From Rhodocollybia butyracea (Eukaryota > Basidiomycota > Agaricomycetes > Agaricales > Omphalotaceae): a DNA stretch of 64,000 bases. A model generated the notes under the pieces. That model ran no database searches, had not been told where the DNA came from, and worked only from the letters and a program-made list of their open reading frames with translations. The number at the start of each line of letters is the position of its first letter. Position 1 is the stretch's first letter. The DNA lies in the NCBI GenBank assembly GCA_015501585.1, contig JADNRY010000023.1, positions 186,001 through 250,000 on the forward strand, given 5' to 3'. The translations under genes and the position numbers were made by a program. Positions 21,642 to 31,969 of the stretch are shown here, piece by piece.

Positions 21642-22030
21642 CTATATCTTCCAATCCTTGATAAATTCTTTAAAGAAGGCGAATCCATAAACTCTTACCC
21701 AAGATTGACCATCCTTAGTGTACTGAATATCGTCACGCGTCTGGGAGTCTCTCAGAAATTTCATCAGTGGTTCTTCTCCTCGAGATAAAGGAGACCGTCC
21801 CAGAGTTTTTCCTAGGTATCGTTGCCAGGGCGTTACTGTGGCCGCATACTTCAACGATTCGCAGCATATGGATACTGGCTCTGGAATGTTCACTCTATAA
21901 TCAACGAGCCGACTACTGCTACCACTGTCTACGGTCTTGACAAGAAAGTCCTTGCGCCATGCATATCCTGCTTCCTTCAATTTTCGATGTACAAACGTCC
22001 AGAGTTCAGGAATTTCTGGAGCCGGCCGTA
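21642..22030 (-). CDS. Hypothetical open frame, possible exon
   Basis: A 129-codon minus frame reads PELWTFVHRKLKEAGYAWRK, RLVDYRVNIPEPVSICC, ATVTPWQRYLGKTLG, GEEPLMKFLRDSQTRDD and SWVRVYGFAFFKEFI. The composition is protein-like, but I recognise no family and cannot find a start; a TAA lies two codons upstream. It may be one exon of a small gene or a relic. It faces away from the SDR gene. Confidence 0.35.
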
Positions 22031-22187
22031 GTTACTAATGATACAACTTTCGGAATCCGCTCGGAAGAGATGCTTGACACTACGACGCGTATGCACGACG
22101 CATACGTGCTGACTATCGTCCAACTGGTCATAAATGCATAAATTGCAATTGCTCAACCGTTCCAGGTCTCATAACACCACGCCGAAA

Positions 22188-23179
22188 ATGAAAAACTCTA
22201 CGATGACAACTATCAAAGCCCATAACGCTAAATTCTCTCCTTCCTATCTTCCCGTTGCTGTATTCGTCGGTGGGACTTCCGGAATAGGACGTGGCATCGT
22301 CGAGGCTTTTGCTCGAAGCACACAGGGCAATGCCAACATCATCATCATAGGCCGTAATCATGCTGCAGCCGAATCCATCATCCAAAGCCTCCCTCACCCC
22401 TCTTCCCCTTCTGCCAAACACGAGTTCCTCTACTGCGATGTAACACTGTTAAAGAATGTCATTCACACAACCAACGAGATCCTCAGCCGTCATTCTAGAA
22501 TCAACTTCCTTGTCCTCTCGCCTGGGGTGTTGGATTTCGCCAAGGTAGATACTGAGGAAGGATTGGATCGCAACTTGGCGTTGTGTTATTATTCGCGGTG
22601 GAGGTTCATATATGAGCTTGCGCCGGCTATGGTTAAAGCTAGAGCAGAGAACGAGGATGGTAGGGTGCTTACTGTTTTGTCAGCGGGGAATGGGGGGAAA
22701 ATCGACCTTGATCAGCTTGGTTTGAGAAATGCATCTATGATGACGAGAGTACGGTCTATATTCACATATAGCGACCTTATGCTCGATGTAAGCAGAACCA
22801 ATTCTAAAATGTATATTAAACGATTAACGATTACATCCAGGGATTCGCCTTACACTATCCTTCCCTGTCCCTCATCCATTCCTACCCCGGTGTAGTCCGT
22901 ACACCCATCGGATCTAACTCCTCCTCGTTCTTCATCCGTGTGTTATCTTTCTTGACAAACTCGCGGTTCAGTCCGTTGTATTATCTCGCGTTATCTGCAG
23001 AAGAGTGTGGGGAGTACCAGCTGAATGGGATTCTTTATACCGCTTCAACACCAGGACCATGGAGGATCGGGAGTGATGGTACGGATATGGGGAAGAAGGG
23101 GTATTTTGGAAGCGACGAGGCTCGGGATAAGTTGTGGGATCATACACTTGAAGTCACTAGTAATAAATTAAAGGTGTGA
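22188..23179 (+). CDS. Short-chain dehydrogenase/reductase-like protein
   Basis: Exons end at 22787 and resume at 22841. The Rossmann start is VAVFVGGTSGIGRGIVEAFA (GGxSGIGxG cofactor loop), followed by NIIIIGRN, FLYCDVTL, NFLVLSPG and VLTVLSAGN. The region where classical SDRs have Tyr-x3-Lys reads TYSDLMLD, so Tyr is present but the catalytic Lys is not. PGVVRTPIG and a C-terminal YQLNGILYTASTPGPW follow. The protein is about 310 aa. Several fungal SDR-like proteins share this YxDLM variant, so it may use a different proton relay or only bind cofactor. In-frame ATGs at 22134 and 22203 are alternative starts. Confidence 0.85.
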
Positions 23180-23996
23180 TTAATTTGTTCTGCTTGGATC
23201 ACAAACACTTGTCCCAGTCTTGCCATCTCGCTTCATTATCAAGACCATAGTGACATGCCACCTGTGACCAGACCCAATCCATGCCTTGCCATCGTATACC
23301 CATTTCCATGGTTGAGCCGTAGTATCGGAAAGGTTGAACCCTTCGACGCTACAAAGATACTTACTTTGGGCTTACTCTGCCTTACCGTGACCTCAATAGT
23401 AGTAGGTGCTCCATTCAAGCTGTCTGTCACCACGGAATGGTAACAAAAATGGTAACAGAGTTAAGTACAGTATGGGTTGAATGGGTCGGCAACGAACAAA
23501 ACTCCATACGATGCTGCCACTGATACCACTTTTTGAGTTCGGTGCATATGGTGCATATGGACTCTCTGGAACAGTTGATAAGTTCAAGTTCTCTTTGTCG
23601 TGCCTGGGGCTCCCTGCCACGAGTTATGAATGTCTGATTCCACCACGATTTGGCAGATAATATCCTCTGCTGTCGGCTCAAAACTCGATATCTGTTCTAT
23701 ATCCTCCGCACGATATGGATCTCTGATAGTATATCGGATGATAACCTTCACCGAGTCCTGACTCGTCAATATACAGCAGTATGAGAAGACGGCTTTTCTT
23801 TTCATAGGACCATCGCTACAGATCTATCAGTTGAGCTTGATTGCATCGAAAAGATTTCTCCGGCCGGGTCCACCCCTTCCGTGAATGCTGCCTGTTGCGC
23901 TTTGGACTTATGCAACGGCAAAACGCTTTGTTTGAAGAAGGTATGAACTGACAGCCATCGTATAAAAGCAGACCTGTTGGAATTACGTCGCTTCAT
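23180..23996 (-). other. Protein-like frames, gene model unresolved
   Basis: Minus frames here look coding in pieces: SFEPTAEDIICQIVVES and HNSWQGAPGTTK at about 23600-23720, VVTDSLNGAPTTIEVTVRQ near 23410, and AQPWKWVYDGKAWIGSGHRW near 23290 with a stop at 23180-23182, immediately after the SDR stop. I could not join them with ordinary introns, and rival frames are also open. It may be a small gene with unusual splicing or a relic. No family is recognised. Confidence 0.3.
23957..23970 (+). promoter_or_regulatory. TATA region of the two-module gene
   Basis: CATCGTATAAAAGCA ends about 30 bp upstream of the ATG at 24002. Almost the same 13-mer, TCGTATAAAAGCA, occurs before the three-module gene at 26.7 kb. 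Confidence 0.65.
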
Positions 23997-24001
23997 TAAA
24001 C

Positions 24002-24982
24002 ATGAACGGCCTCACCAGATATGTACGTCTCAAAACACCAGTGTTTTTATCTGCCATCTGACAATCCGATCCAACAGTGTCGTCAACTATTCGTGACCAA
24101 CAATGGGAATTTCTTTGCCTCTATCTCCTGCGTAAATAGCAACACCCAGACGGAGCACATACTCGAGCCTCAGATTTACCCAACAATGCAGATGTTCTTT
24201 GATCTCACCCTGGTTGACTGGATAAAGAACGGTGACATGGTTAGTGCTTCTTCTTACTTCCAAGTCAGTTGCAGTATCGGAGTATACGTTGATTAACTCT
24301 GTGATTAGTTCCAAGTCAAAGTTATCTCAGACGCTGGCAACTCTCCCGAGAGTACCGATCCAACCTGGCTCACGTTCAACAAAGACTCTAATGATCAGGC
24401 TATGTATACCGCCGCAGGAGACGACAAAATACCTACCATTTCGTTCCAGAAGCTTGGCCCTAATCAAAATGTATGTCTTGCAGTATTATCATAAGTTTTT
24501 CCACCTTCGATAACACTCTAACGATTTCCAAAAAAAAAGTGTCGCCAGATCACTGTCTCCAACGAAGGGACGTACCCTGCTGTCATCTCCGCTGCCAACG
24601 AAACCACCATGGTCAGCAATGTGATGGATCCTGAGGTTCAGGCAGGGGCCAAGAACGTTGTGTTTGATCTTACCAAGGTCGATTGGCTGAAGACTGGTGA
24701 CACGGTCAGTCTCCTTTCCCAAGGGTCTCACTTGGGCTGAAGTAGATATTGACTCTGTGACAAAGTTCCGACCTACACTTTTCATTGCGAGCTCAGGGTT
24801 GCAAGTTCGAAACTCCACTCGTGTCATGTTCAATAAGGACTCTAAGAACAAGGCTGTATATGTTGCCGGCGGCGGACCAGATTCACCTACTTTTACTTTT
24901 AAGGAGGTTTGCCCTATTGTTGGTCCCATAGTAAGTGAATGGACCTTGGTTCTGTTTTGTGTCTCATGTTATTTTTCAGTGA
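24002..24982 (+). CDS. Orphan two-module protein (module family A)
   Basis: Exons: 24002-24022, 24078-24239, 24310-about 24471, 24540-24704, 24766-24930, then a stop codon exon at 24980. After the leader MNGLTRY, each module is an exon pair. The first exon begins CRQ-(I/L)-x-V-(T/S)-N and ends at DW(I/L)K(N/T)GD. The second begins FQVKV or FRPTL and contains TFNKDS or MFNKDS, then TISFQ or TFTFK. All introns are phase 0. The protein is about 226 aa, predicted all-beta, with no signal peptide and hence probably cytosolic. Module 2 is more diverged. The family is unknown to me. Related genes lie at 26.8 and 35.1 kb. The terminal GPI followed by an intron and TGA is unusual, since its relatives end ...SE-stop in the same exon. 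Confidence 0.75.
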
Positions 24983-26833
24983 TAGGGGCCGGGCAAGCGA
25001 ATCTTCGTAGTCCTAGATGACGATGATCGGGGGCGTTGCTACTCTTTATTGACTACTGTTTTTGAGATACTTTCTCCTATTCCTATTCCGATACGTAAGA
25101 CCGAGCTAGAAAGATAAAGTAGTCTGCTGTATATTGATGCTGGAATTACTTAAAATATAAGAACGTCAAAAAGGTCGTAAGTCTGGGTCCTTCCCGAATC
25201 CAGGCATTGTTAGTATGGGGACAAGAAGCGTATGTTGTATACTTGAAGTTGCATCGCAGACTCGGAGCCTTGAGTAAGCGCGTAAGAATTGGACGCGTTG
25301 GGACGCATTCAGGGTCAGAGGGAGAGCGCGGCTGCTTTATTTAAGTAGTACTACTTACCAGAAGAAAAGGTTTGGATTATCAATCACCGGACTGCAACAG
25401 CTTGTCCTTGGGCCATGTTCACTCACGACTCTGGCTGGTTCGTGTATTAATATTCGTAGGGACTTTTGCCTCACTCCGAATGTTTGGTGTCACTGCGCTC
25501 TGAATATTGAATATCGATATTCATTTATGTACCGGTCCGGCTAACAGTTTGCGAATTCAGCTCGAAGGAGTCAAGATATCTGATATCCGGGCTCACAAGT
25601 TGAACACCAAGAAAAAATACTTCAAAGCGTACCAACCACGGGCATAACCACCTTTTTGGATCGGCAAATTCCAGCTTAAAGCACCAACTTATCCTTACCC
25701 TTTTACGAAGTAGATTTGACCAAGGATGACGCTTTGTGTCACTAGTATTGAGCCACATGGTGGTGATTCGATGAATTGTAATAATTCTACCTCAGGCTAG
25801 CCAGGGCTAGCCCAGGCTTGATCGCAGTCCATTTACAGACAGGTAGTGCGTGTCGTCTGTCTCCGTGATCCTTCCTGATTAAAAGCAAACAACGCGACCC
25901 TTTTGTTTGTGGTCGGCAATGTCAGTGGACATTTAACTATTCAAGCACGGGATGCCACCTGATGCCACTGAACTTGAAGCGCCGACGCTGTTGCGAATGC
26001 AGCTATCCGTGCCTGATATATTCATGCTTCTCGTAAGCTGGGTGACTGGGTCCTAAAGCGATGTAGGTACAAGATCCAGGGACCTGGATAGACCAGTGGA
26101 CGAGTGGTGGAGCATATACATGCGCGGACTCAACGGCTGAGGGTACTAGCACTTAGATCAGTTAGATTAAGGTCTTTCTAGTGTCTTTCTGCGTCGTAAC
26201 GAATGAAATGACAATAATGGCTGATAGTAATTTCGGGGTTGTGGTAATCAAGTATTATGGGTAGTGTCTAGCTATAACTGGTAAGTCATTCTACCAGAAG
26301 CTCTATCTATCCAGGGACGATTGACTACTGCTTCGAAAGAACTCTTAGGTAGTCATATCGGACGGTGACCTCCTCCGCCTGTTATTCAGTATGACCATGA
26401 ACACAAGTTTCCCACTCCTTCCATAAATGCTACCAGTTTGTACCAAAGGCCCTACTCTATGCACATGAAACGGTAAGTAAACGATTCATTTTAAGGGAAA
26501 GACAAGTCCCAGCGCAAGAAATTAATATTGGATTAATCAGGGTAGCCTTTGAGGAACAGTCGGGTCTGAAGTTGTCCGAGCATCGCCCTGTACAAAACAG
26601 TGTACTTACTCCTTTCGTAAATGCTGCCGATGGTTCTTGGGACTCCTCTTAGGCAGGTGGAATGGTAGGTGATTCAATCAAGTTCAACTAGCCTGGAGAT
26701 ATGGACTGACGCCCAGATAACAGTAAGTCACCAACGACCGTCATCGATCGTATAAAAGCAACTCCACTTGCCCTGTGCATCTCCATCATCAGCCTCTTTA
26801 ACCACAACTTCAGATAAAGCCACCCACTTCAGC
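24983..26833. other. Long intergenic stretch with promoter-like repeats
   Basis: No gene is supported in 1.85 kb. CCACTCCTTCCATAAATGCT (about 26412) and TTACTCCTTTCGTAAATGCT (about 26606) resemble CCACCCCTTCCGTGAATGCT at about 23871. All three lie upstream of the module genes, suggesting a duplicated upstream element. A minus ORF at 25525-25758 has no family features. Confidence 0.5.
26748..26760 (+). promoter_or_regulatory. TATA region of the three-module gene
   Basis: TCGTATAAAAGCA lies 74 bp before the start codon at 26834 and is the twin of the TATA region of the two-module gene. The preceding GGACTGAC/GAACTGAC is also shared. Confidence 0.65.
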
Positions 26834-28242
26834 ATGAGCGGTAAAGTTGTACGTCCTGCAGTCCTATCTCTCTAGTTCTGGTCTAATAGTTTTCAAAAGT
26901 GTCGCCAGATCGTTGTCTCCAACAATGGAAAATTCACTGCGTCCATCTACACCAATAATCCCGACATCAGGGAAGAGCACCTACTCGAACCTAGGATTCA
27001 GGCTGGGGACCAGAATATTGTCTTTGATCTAACCACAGCTTATTGGTGGAAGTGGAGCGACAAGGTTAGTCTCCTTCCCGAATGTCCTGTGATATATAGG
27101 TGTTGACTCCGCGATAAGTTTCAAGTTGAAGTGATCAATTGGGGCACACCCGCTGGCATCCCTCCCAAAAGTACTGATCCCACTTGGCTCACGTTCAACA
27201 AGGACTCCGAGAATGAAGCCGTGTACAGTGTCGCAGGTGACCCAAACGCACCGACTATTTCGTTCAAGGAACTTCGTCCCATTGCTCATCCAAAGCCGCC
27301 TGCGCCCGCTGGAGAAGTATGTCGGCATTCACTATTGTTGTTTTAGCCACACTCTAACCATTTCCAACAGTGTCGCCAGATTGTGGTCTCCAACAACGGA
27401 AAATTCACTGCGTCCATCTACACTAATAATCCCGACCTCAGGGAAGAGCACCTACTCGAACCTAAGATTGAGGCTGGGGGCCAGAACATTGTCTTCGATC
27501 TAACCAAGGGTTATTGGTGGAAACACAGCAACAAGGTTAGTCTCTTTCGCGAAGCGGTATACTAGATGTTGACTCTGCGATAAGTTTCAAGTTGAAGTTA
27601 TCAATTGGGACACACCTGCTGGAAACCCTCCCAAAAGTACTGACCCCACTTGGCTCACGTTCAACCACGACTCCGAGTATGAAGCTGTGTATACTGTCGC
27701 AGGCGACCCAAGCGCGCCGACTATTTCTTTCAAGGAACTTCGTCCCATTACTAACCCAAAGCCCCCTGGAGCCCCTGGAGAAGTACGTCTTCCCTTGCGA
27801 TTGTTTTTTCAGCCAGTCTAAAATTTTCCGAAAGTGTCAACAGATCGTTGTATCCAACAACGGGAATTTCACCGCCTCCATCTACACTAATAATCCCGAC
27901 ATCAGAGAAGAGCACCTACTCGAACCTAAGATTCAGGCGGGGGGCCAGAACGTTGTCTTTGATCTAACCAAGGCTTATTGGTGGAAGTGGAGCGACAAGG
28001 TTAGTCTTCTTCCCAAAGATCCAGTGGTATATGGATGTTGACTCTGCGATAAGTTCCAAGTTGAAGTTATCAATTGGGACACACCAGCTGGCATCCCTCC
28101 TAAAAGTACTGACCGCACTTGGCTCACATTCAACAAGGACTCCGGACAGGAGGCTGTGTATACTGTCACAGGCGAACCAAATGCCCCGACCATCTCTTTC
28201 AAGGAAATTCGTCGCATTGCTGGTCCAATAGGCAGTGAATGA
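26834..28242 (+). CDS. Orphan three-module protein (module family A)
   Basis: Seven exons: 26834-26848, 26900-27064, 27119-27316, 27371-27535, 27585-27782, 27835-27999 and 28054-28242, giving 364 aa. After the leader MSGKV come three near-identical modules. Each is a 165-nt exon (C(R/Q)QIVVSNNGKFTASIYTNN, REEHLLEP, VFDLT, YWWK) followed by a 189-198-nt exon (FQVEVINW, GIPPKSTDPTWLTFN, EAVY, APTISFKE). All introns are phase 0, so exon pairs can be duplicated without breaking the frame. Modules are joined by short Pro/Gly linkers (PKPPAPAGE, PKPPGAPGE). No signal peptide is present, and the pattern is beta-sandwich-like. Function is unknown; a multivalent binding protein is a guess. Confidence 0.85.
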
Positions 28243-28521
28243 ACCTTCGTTCAAGGTTGTGTTTCGACTCGAAGTCTAGTGAGTTATCAGTGAGGAAAGG
28301 ACAAGTAGGGATCCTTAGAATATGAAGTTGTATGGCTGTTTTTTTGTATATTATTTGATTCTGGAGTGACTTGAATCATTACTTCTGCAAACAATGAAGA
28401 CTGAAGTTGGACTGAAGTCGAAAAAGGGAGAAAATGTTACATAAGCAGTGACCGCCGTGACCGAATCGCATCGTGACAGCGTGTTTGTGAACCACTGCCA
28501 AAACGATTCACCCGGTACGCT
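28243..28521. repeat. Left end of segmental duplication unit 1
   Basis: From about 28376 (CATTACTTCTGCAAACA) the sequence parallels 32330 onward. This is the start of the first of two tandem units described under findings. Confidence 0.6.
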
Positions 28522-28528
28522 CCTAATG
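28522..28528 (+). repeat. Left target site duplication of the 937-bp element
   Basis: CCTAATG here equals CCTAATG at 29466-29472. The uninterrupted paralogous site at 32436-32442 reads ACTAATG. Confidence 0.8.
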
Positions 28529-29465
28529 CCCAGTGAAAATTGACATGATTGAAATTGATTGAAATCGAGTAAGATTGAGTGATATTGGTTCAAATTGAGC
28601 GATATCGGTTCAGATTGGAAACTGTCAGCAAGTGACAGGTGTATTTACTTGTCACCGGGGAGAACCGATTTCCTTCGAAAAGTGAGACTTTAACCGATTT
28701 TTTTTGTTTAAGATTGAATGGAATTGGTTTCCATTGTTTCACATTGTATCATATCGAAAGAAATTGGTTCTTATTATTGCAGTTTTTTTTTGGCTTTCAA
28801 ATCTGTTAAAATCAATTCATGTTCATTATCATTGGTTCAAAATGGTTCATATATAGCTATGTACGTCGATTCTATATACATATGCACGACACCAGGCCAC
28901 ACCATACTTGCAAGCAAACAAATCAGAGAAATTGCTGCCTTTGAAGCGAGTTTGAAAAGACTTAGTTAGCTGAAACTGAATGAACGAGGTAGAACTCACC
29001 GAGTCTGCTTCAGGTGTGTTGGCTATCTGTGAAGTATGAAACCAGTGATTAGTAGGTTAATTGAACAAACAGCAAATGAAGAACACACCTGAATTGCTGT
29101 CTATGCACCAGTTCTTGACCAGTTCAAAATGTGTTAAGGATAGGTTTTGGAATCTTCAGATAACAGAAGGGTGATTGTGGTGGTCTGTAAGAGAAATGCC
29201 TTTAGTGTTTTGACTTGCATAAAATATTTTTATGGCGCGGCGTTCTCTTGACGTGTCCACGGGGCAGATTTTCAATAGCTTATATTGTTCAGAACAACGT
29301 AGAACCAATGTGGTTCAAAACCAACAGATTCGGTATGTATTGGTTTGGGTAAGGGATTGACAGCTACCAATTTCATCCGATTTCACTCAATCTTGTCCGA
29401 TTTCACCCAATTTTATCCAATTTCATCCAATCTCAACCATTTGAACCATGTCGATTTTCACTGGG
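28529..29465. mobile_element. Non-autonomous DNA transposon (MITE-like), 937 bp
   Basis: The ends are inverted repeats. The left begins CCCAGTGAAAATTGACATG; the complement of the right begins CCCAGTGAAAATCGACATG, with one mismatch in 19. Further inwards both ends carry degenerate subterminal repeats of the type GATTGAAATTG or GGATGAAATTG, in opposite orientation. A 7-bp direct duplication (CCTAATG) flanks it. No transposase frame is present. The paralogous segment at 32.4 kb keeps the empty site, proving insertion. Terminal CAGTG recalls hAT- and KDZ-type elements, but those usually make 8-bp duplications, so the superfamily is left open. Confidence 0.85.
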
Positions 29466-29472
29466 CCTAATG
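29466..29472 (+). repeat. Right target site duplication of the 937-bp element
   Basis: CCTAATG repeats the left flank and is followed by GGCTCAGATATTCA, which matches GGCTCAAATATTCA at 32442. Confidence 0.8.
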
Positions 29473-30745
29473 GCTCAGATATTCAATAATGAGGTGACGG
29501 TTTTCTCATCAGTCTCAATGGCCCACCGCCTCTGGTTCGGGTAAAATTCCTCTATACGGTTGCGACGATGTCGATGGACGCCGGCTAGGACGAAAGCTTA
29601 GCGCTTAGGAACGAGTCTAATTCATCTCTCCCTTATCTACGCCCACGCTTATTTTCATGCTCGGCGCAAAATCAAGATGAACGAATGTATACAGTGTCGG
29701 CTAGGTTCTCAAATGAGCATAGAGATGGTGTATCGTCTCTTTGTGAAGTAGAAGAGAGAAGTTTTGAAACGAGAAGAGGGATGGGTTGCGAAGCTAACTT
29801 TCGCTGATTTTGAGCCTCCCTGGTTCATCGTCGCGACGCGATCCTTACCCTGGATCTTCTCTCTCTTCGCTGTATTTCTTCTGTTGTGCCTTTCTTCATC
29901 GAGCGACTCTGTATCCTATACGAGTTATCAGTGACAGGACAAAATATTATCTAACCCATGGACGATTTCCTTTGTGGATGCGGGGCGCTCAATCCTACGA
30001 AAGCTTCGGAACGAATCTACTTCATCTCCCTTATTACGGCTAATGCTCAGCGCAACCCCGCATATCCTGAGTCCCAAAAATCTGTCGTTCTCTTTACTTC
30101 TATCACACTCATCGTCTAGGCATCTTCCCTCATCTGGAGCCTCTCCGTAATACTCTCGAGTATTATTCCTTCCTGGAAAAGCAGTTCAGGTCAGGCCTTT
30201 GGCTCAGGAATCTGGATGGGCGAACGGATACAATATTTTGATACCAAACGGGGGATTTCTTGGTTCGGATATGAGTATAGAGGTGGTGCACCGTCTCCTT
30301 GAGGAGCCTGCCTTTGAAAAGACCGGCAGCAAACGAGAAGAGGGATGGGCTCGCGACGCCGACTTTGCCGATTCTAAGTGACAGGAAGAGCAGCACTGGT
30401 ACACTATGGAAATATAAGCATTATGATGCGAAAGGTGGGTGAATTGTTCGTTCGTAGCCTTTTGACTATCTTTGGGTTTTCCGCTGTTCTTGTGCGATGT
30501 GCGTACTCCCTGATTCATCATCGCTATCTTTGTTTCACTATTGCCGAATCATCTTTCTTAGCTGTATCTCTTCTGTCGCGCCTTTTTTCCATCAAGCGAC
30601 TCTGAATCTTATGTTGTATCAGACTTGGATCCCTTCTGCGATCATACAGTCTAGTCTCACAAGCCTTGCGATACTTATGAGAACAGATATCATTTCTCGT
30701 ATAATACACACTGGATTTTCGACTACTGCTGCATCGTTCCCAACT
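29473..30745. repeat. Duplicated non-coding DNA with an internal imperfect tandem repeat
   Basis: 29473-29680 parallels 32443-32680. Within unit 1, 29700-29950 (GAGCATAGAGATGGTG, ACGAGAAGAGGGATGGG) is repeated about 560 bp further on at 30255-30640 (GAGTATAGAGGTGGTG, ACGAGAAGAGGGATGGG); CTTCATCGAGCGACTCTG recurs as TTCCATCAAGCGACTCTG. Open frames here are not conserved between copies, so I do not call genes. Confidence 0.6.
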
Positions 30746-31096
30746 CTATCCTTGGAGCCAAGTGCCGCTACCAGTAATAGTCTGACCTTCCTCCGGACCA
30801 CCTTGAATTGGGCCCTTAATAGTGATGCCCTTTCCTGTCTTAATGAAGATGGTGCCGCCACCGATGTTGCCACGGAAGGAGTCAAACCCCATAGGAATGT
30901 CATCGTAGAGGAGGGTAAGGCCTTTGTTTTCCGACCAGAACTTGGGCACAGTAACATCGGAGTTGATGTTAAATGTAACTGGGGTAGTCCCTTCGTCGTG
31001 GTCGTTGGGATTGACCCACTTCAATCCCTTTGCGGTAAACTTGCTGTAGTTGGGAAGATCCTCTGCAGCGATCGTGGCAAAACTCGTGTTGGACAT
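30746..31096 (-). CDS. Orphan 116-residue protein, copy 1 (family B)
   Basis: A single intronless exon starts at the ATG at 31096, chosen because all intact copies begin there (MSN-x-SFATIAAEDLP). Conserved blocks are LKWVNPNDHDEGTTPVTF, INSDVTVPKFWS, GLTLLYDDIPMGFDSFRG, GGGTIFIKTGKGITIKGP and a C-terminal GSGTWLQG. The sequence is Gly-, Asp- and beta-rich, with no signal peptide, membrane segment or Cys. I do not recognise the family. Copies 2 and 3 are at 33.0 and 37.4 kb and a dead one is at 16.2 kb. The first 300-400 bp upstream are also conserved among copies. Confidence 0.75.
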   Translation of the reverse strand: MSNTSFATIAAEDLPNYSKFTAKGLKWVNPNDHDEGTTPVTFNINSDVTVPKFWSENKGLTLLYDDIPMGFDSFRGNIGGGTIFIKTGKGITIKGPIQGGPEEGQTITGSGTWLQG

Positions 31097-31729
31097 TGTT
31101 AATGACTGGTTGGCTCGAAGTAAGTTATCAAGATACGAAGAATACGAGAGATTACTTGCTTTGGATGTCTGGTGAACTGTATTAACGAAGTTGAACAAAT
31201 GCTTCGAGTGCGAAGAAGCGCTACTGCGTAAGTTTGTTGGTCAGTTATAAGGCAGGGATGACATGTTAATCTATCAGTGCTCACCTCCAATTCTGTGGGT
31301 GGAAGTGGATGAGGATAATAGCTTGCACAGACGACCTTTAAGAATGCTTCCGCCAAGCGTTACAGTGGGGTCTGTGACACTTGGAGAGTCCACCCGAGGC
31401 CCAAGAGTCCGTGGAAAAACTGGTAGGAATCTATCCCAGACCGATGGGTACGGGACGGTACTCGAACTAGGCCGTGACTGGTCGAATGGAAGTGCGATCG
31501 TGTGAGCTACGAGCTTTCTTTGTTGAGGAGATTCGAGATATGAACTTCCACAGGAACTGGGGTCATAACAAGGCCTACGTACAGTACTTCTGCCGTGACT
31601 TGACGAATGGAAGTGCGGCTGCGGCGTCCAAGAACTTCGGGATGTTGAGACGTTACTATGGACCAACTTATCGATTATGATTTGCCATATCAGTGGCACT
31701 ACTGTTCATTCACTCGCTTAGAATAGTTA
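31097..31729. promoter_or_regulatory. Conserved upstream region of family B copy 1
   Basis: It parallels 33358-33990 upstream of copy 2 and, in part, 37713-38100 upstream of copy 3. Shared pieces include TTGCTTTGGATGTCTGGTGA, GTTTGTTGGTCAG(T/C)TATAAG(G) and TTCTGTGGGTGGAAG. Long open frames in this stretch are not conserved in frame between copies and are probably chance. Confidence 0.6.
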
Positions 31730-31969
31730 TCACTGATCAAAACTGATTGTAATCGGTGTACCTATCGCACCAGCTGTCATTTTGAGCGTGCAGGAGGCAC
31801 TTCCTTTCCTTCTTTCATCGAGACCTTGTGGAATTTTGAACATCAAGGAATATCCTTGAGAATTAAGTACGTACCCAACTTCCGCAAGTTTTTTTCCCCC
31901 GAGAGTGGAGGTGATATGAGCATTGGCCGGTGAACTTTGGTACGCAACTGTGGAAAGTTTTCTGCGCAC
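31730..31969 (-). CDS. Hypothetical small protein, weakly supported
   Basis: The 79-codon frame reads AYQSSPANAHITSTLGGKKL, AEVGYVLNSQGYSLMFKIPQ, SASCTLKMTAGAIGTPITIS. It looks beta-rich. The duplicated counterpart at about 34080-34420 is interrupted by stops and a roughly 130-bp insertion, so only this copy could be functional. The start codon is doubtful (TTG or an internal codon), so it may be a 3' exon or relic. Confidence 0.3.
   Translation of the reverse strand: MRRKLSTVAYQSSPANAHITSTLGGKKLAEVGYVLNSQGYSLMFKIPQGLDERRKGSASCTLKMTAGAIGTPITISFDQ

Noticed and set aside
28351..28969. Small genes inside the 937-bp element
   Set aside because: The frames are chance frames within subterminal repeats; none has a transposase or other motif.
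31099..31699. Long open frames upstream of family B copy 1 (and 33388-33831 upstream of copy 2)
   Set aside because: The corresponding positions in the other copies do not keep the frame; the DNA is better explained as a co-duplicated upstream region.
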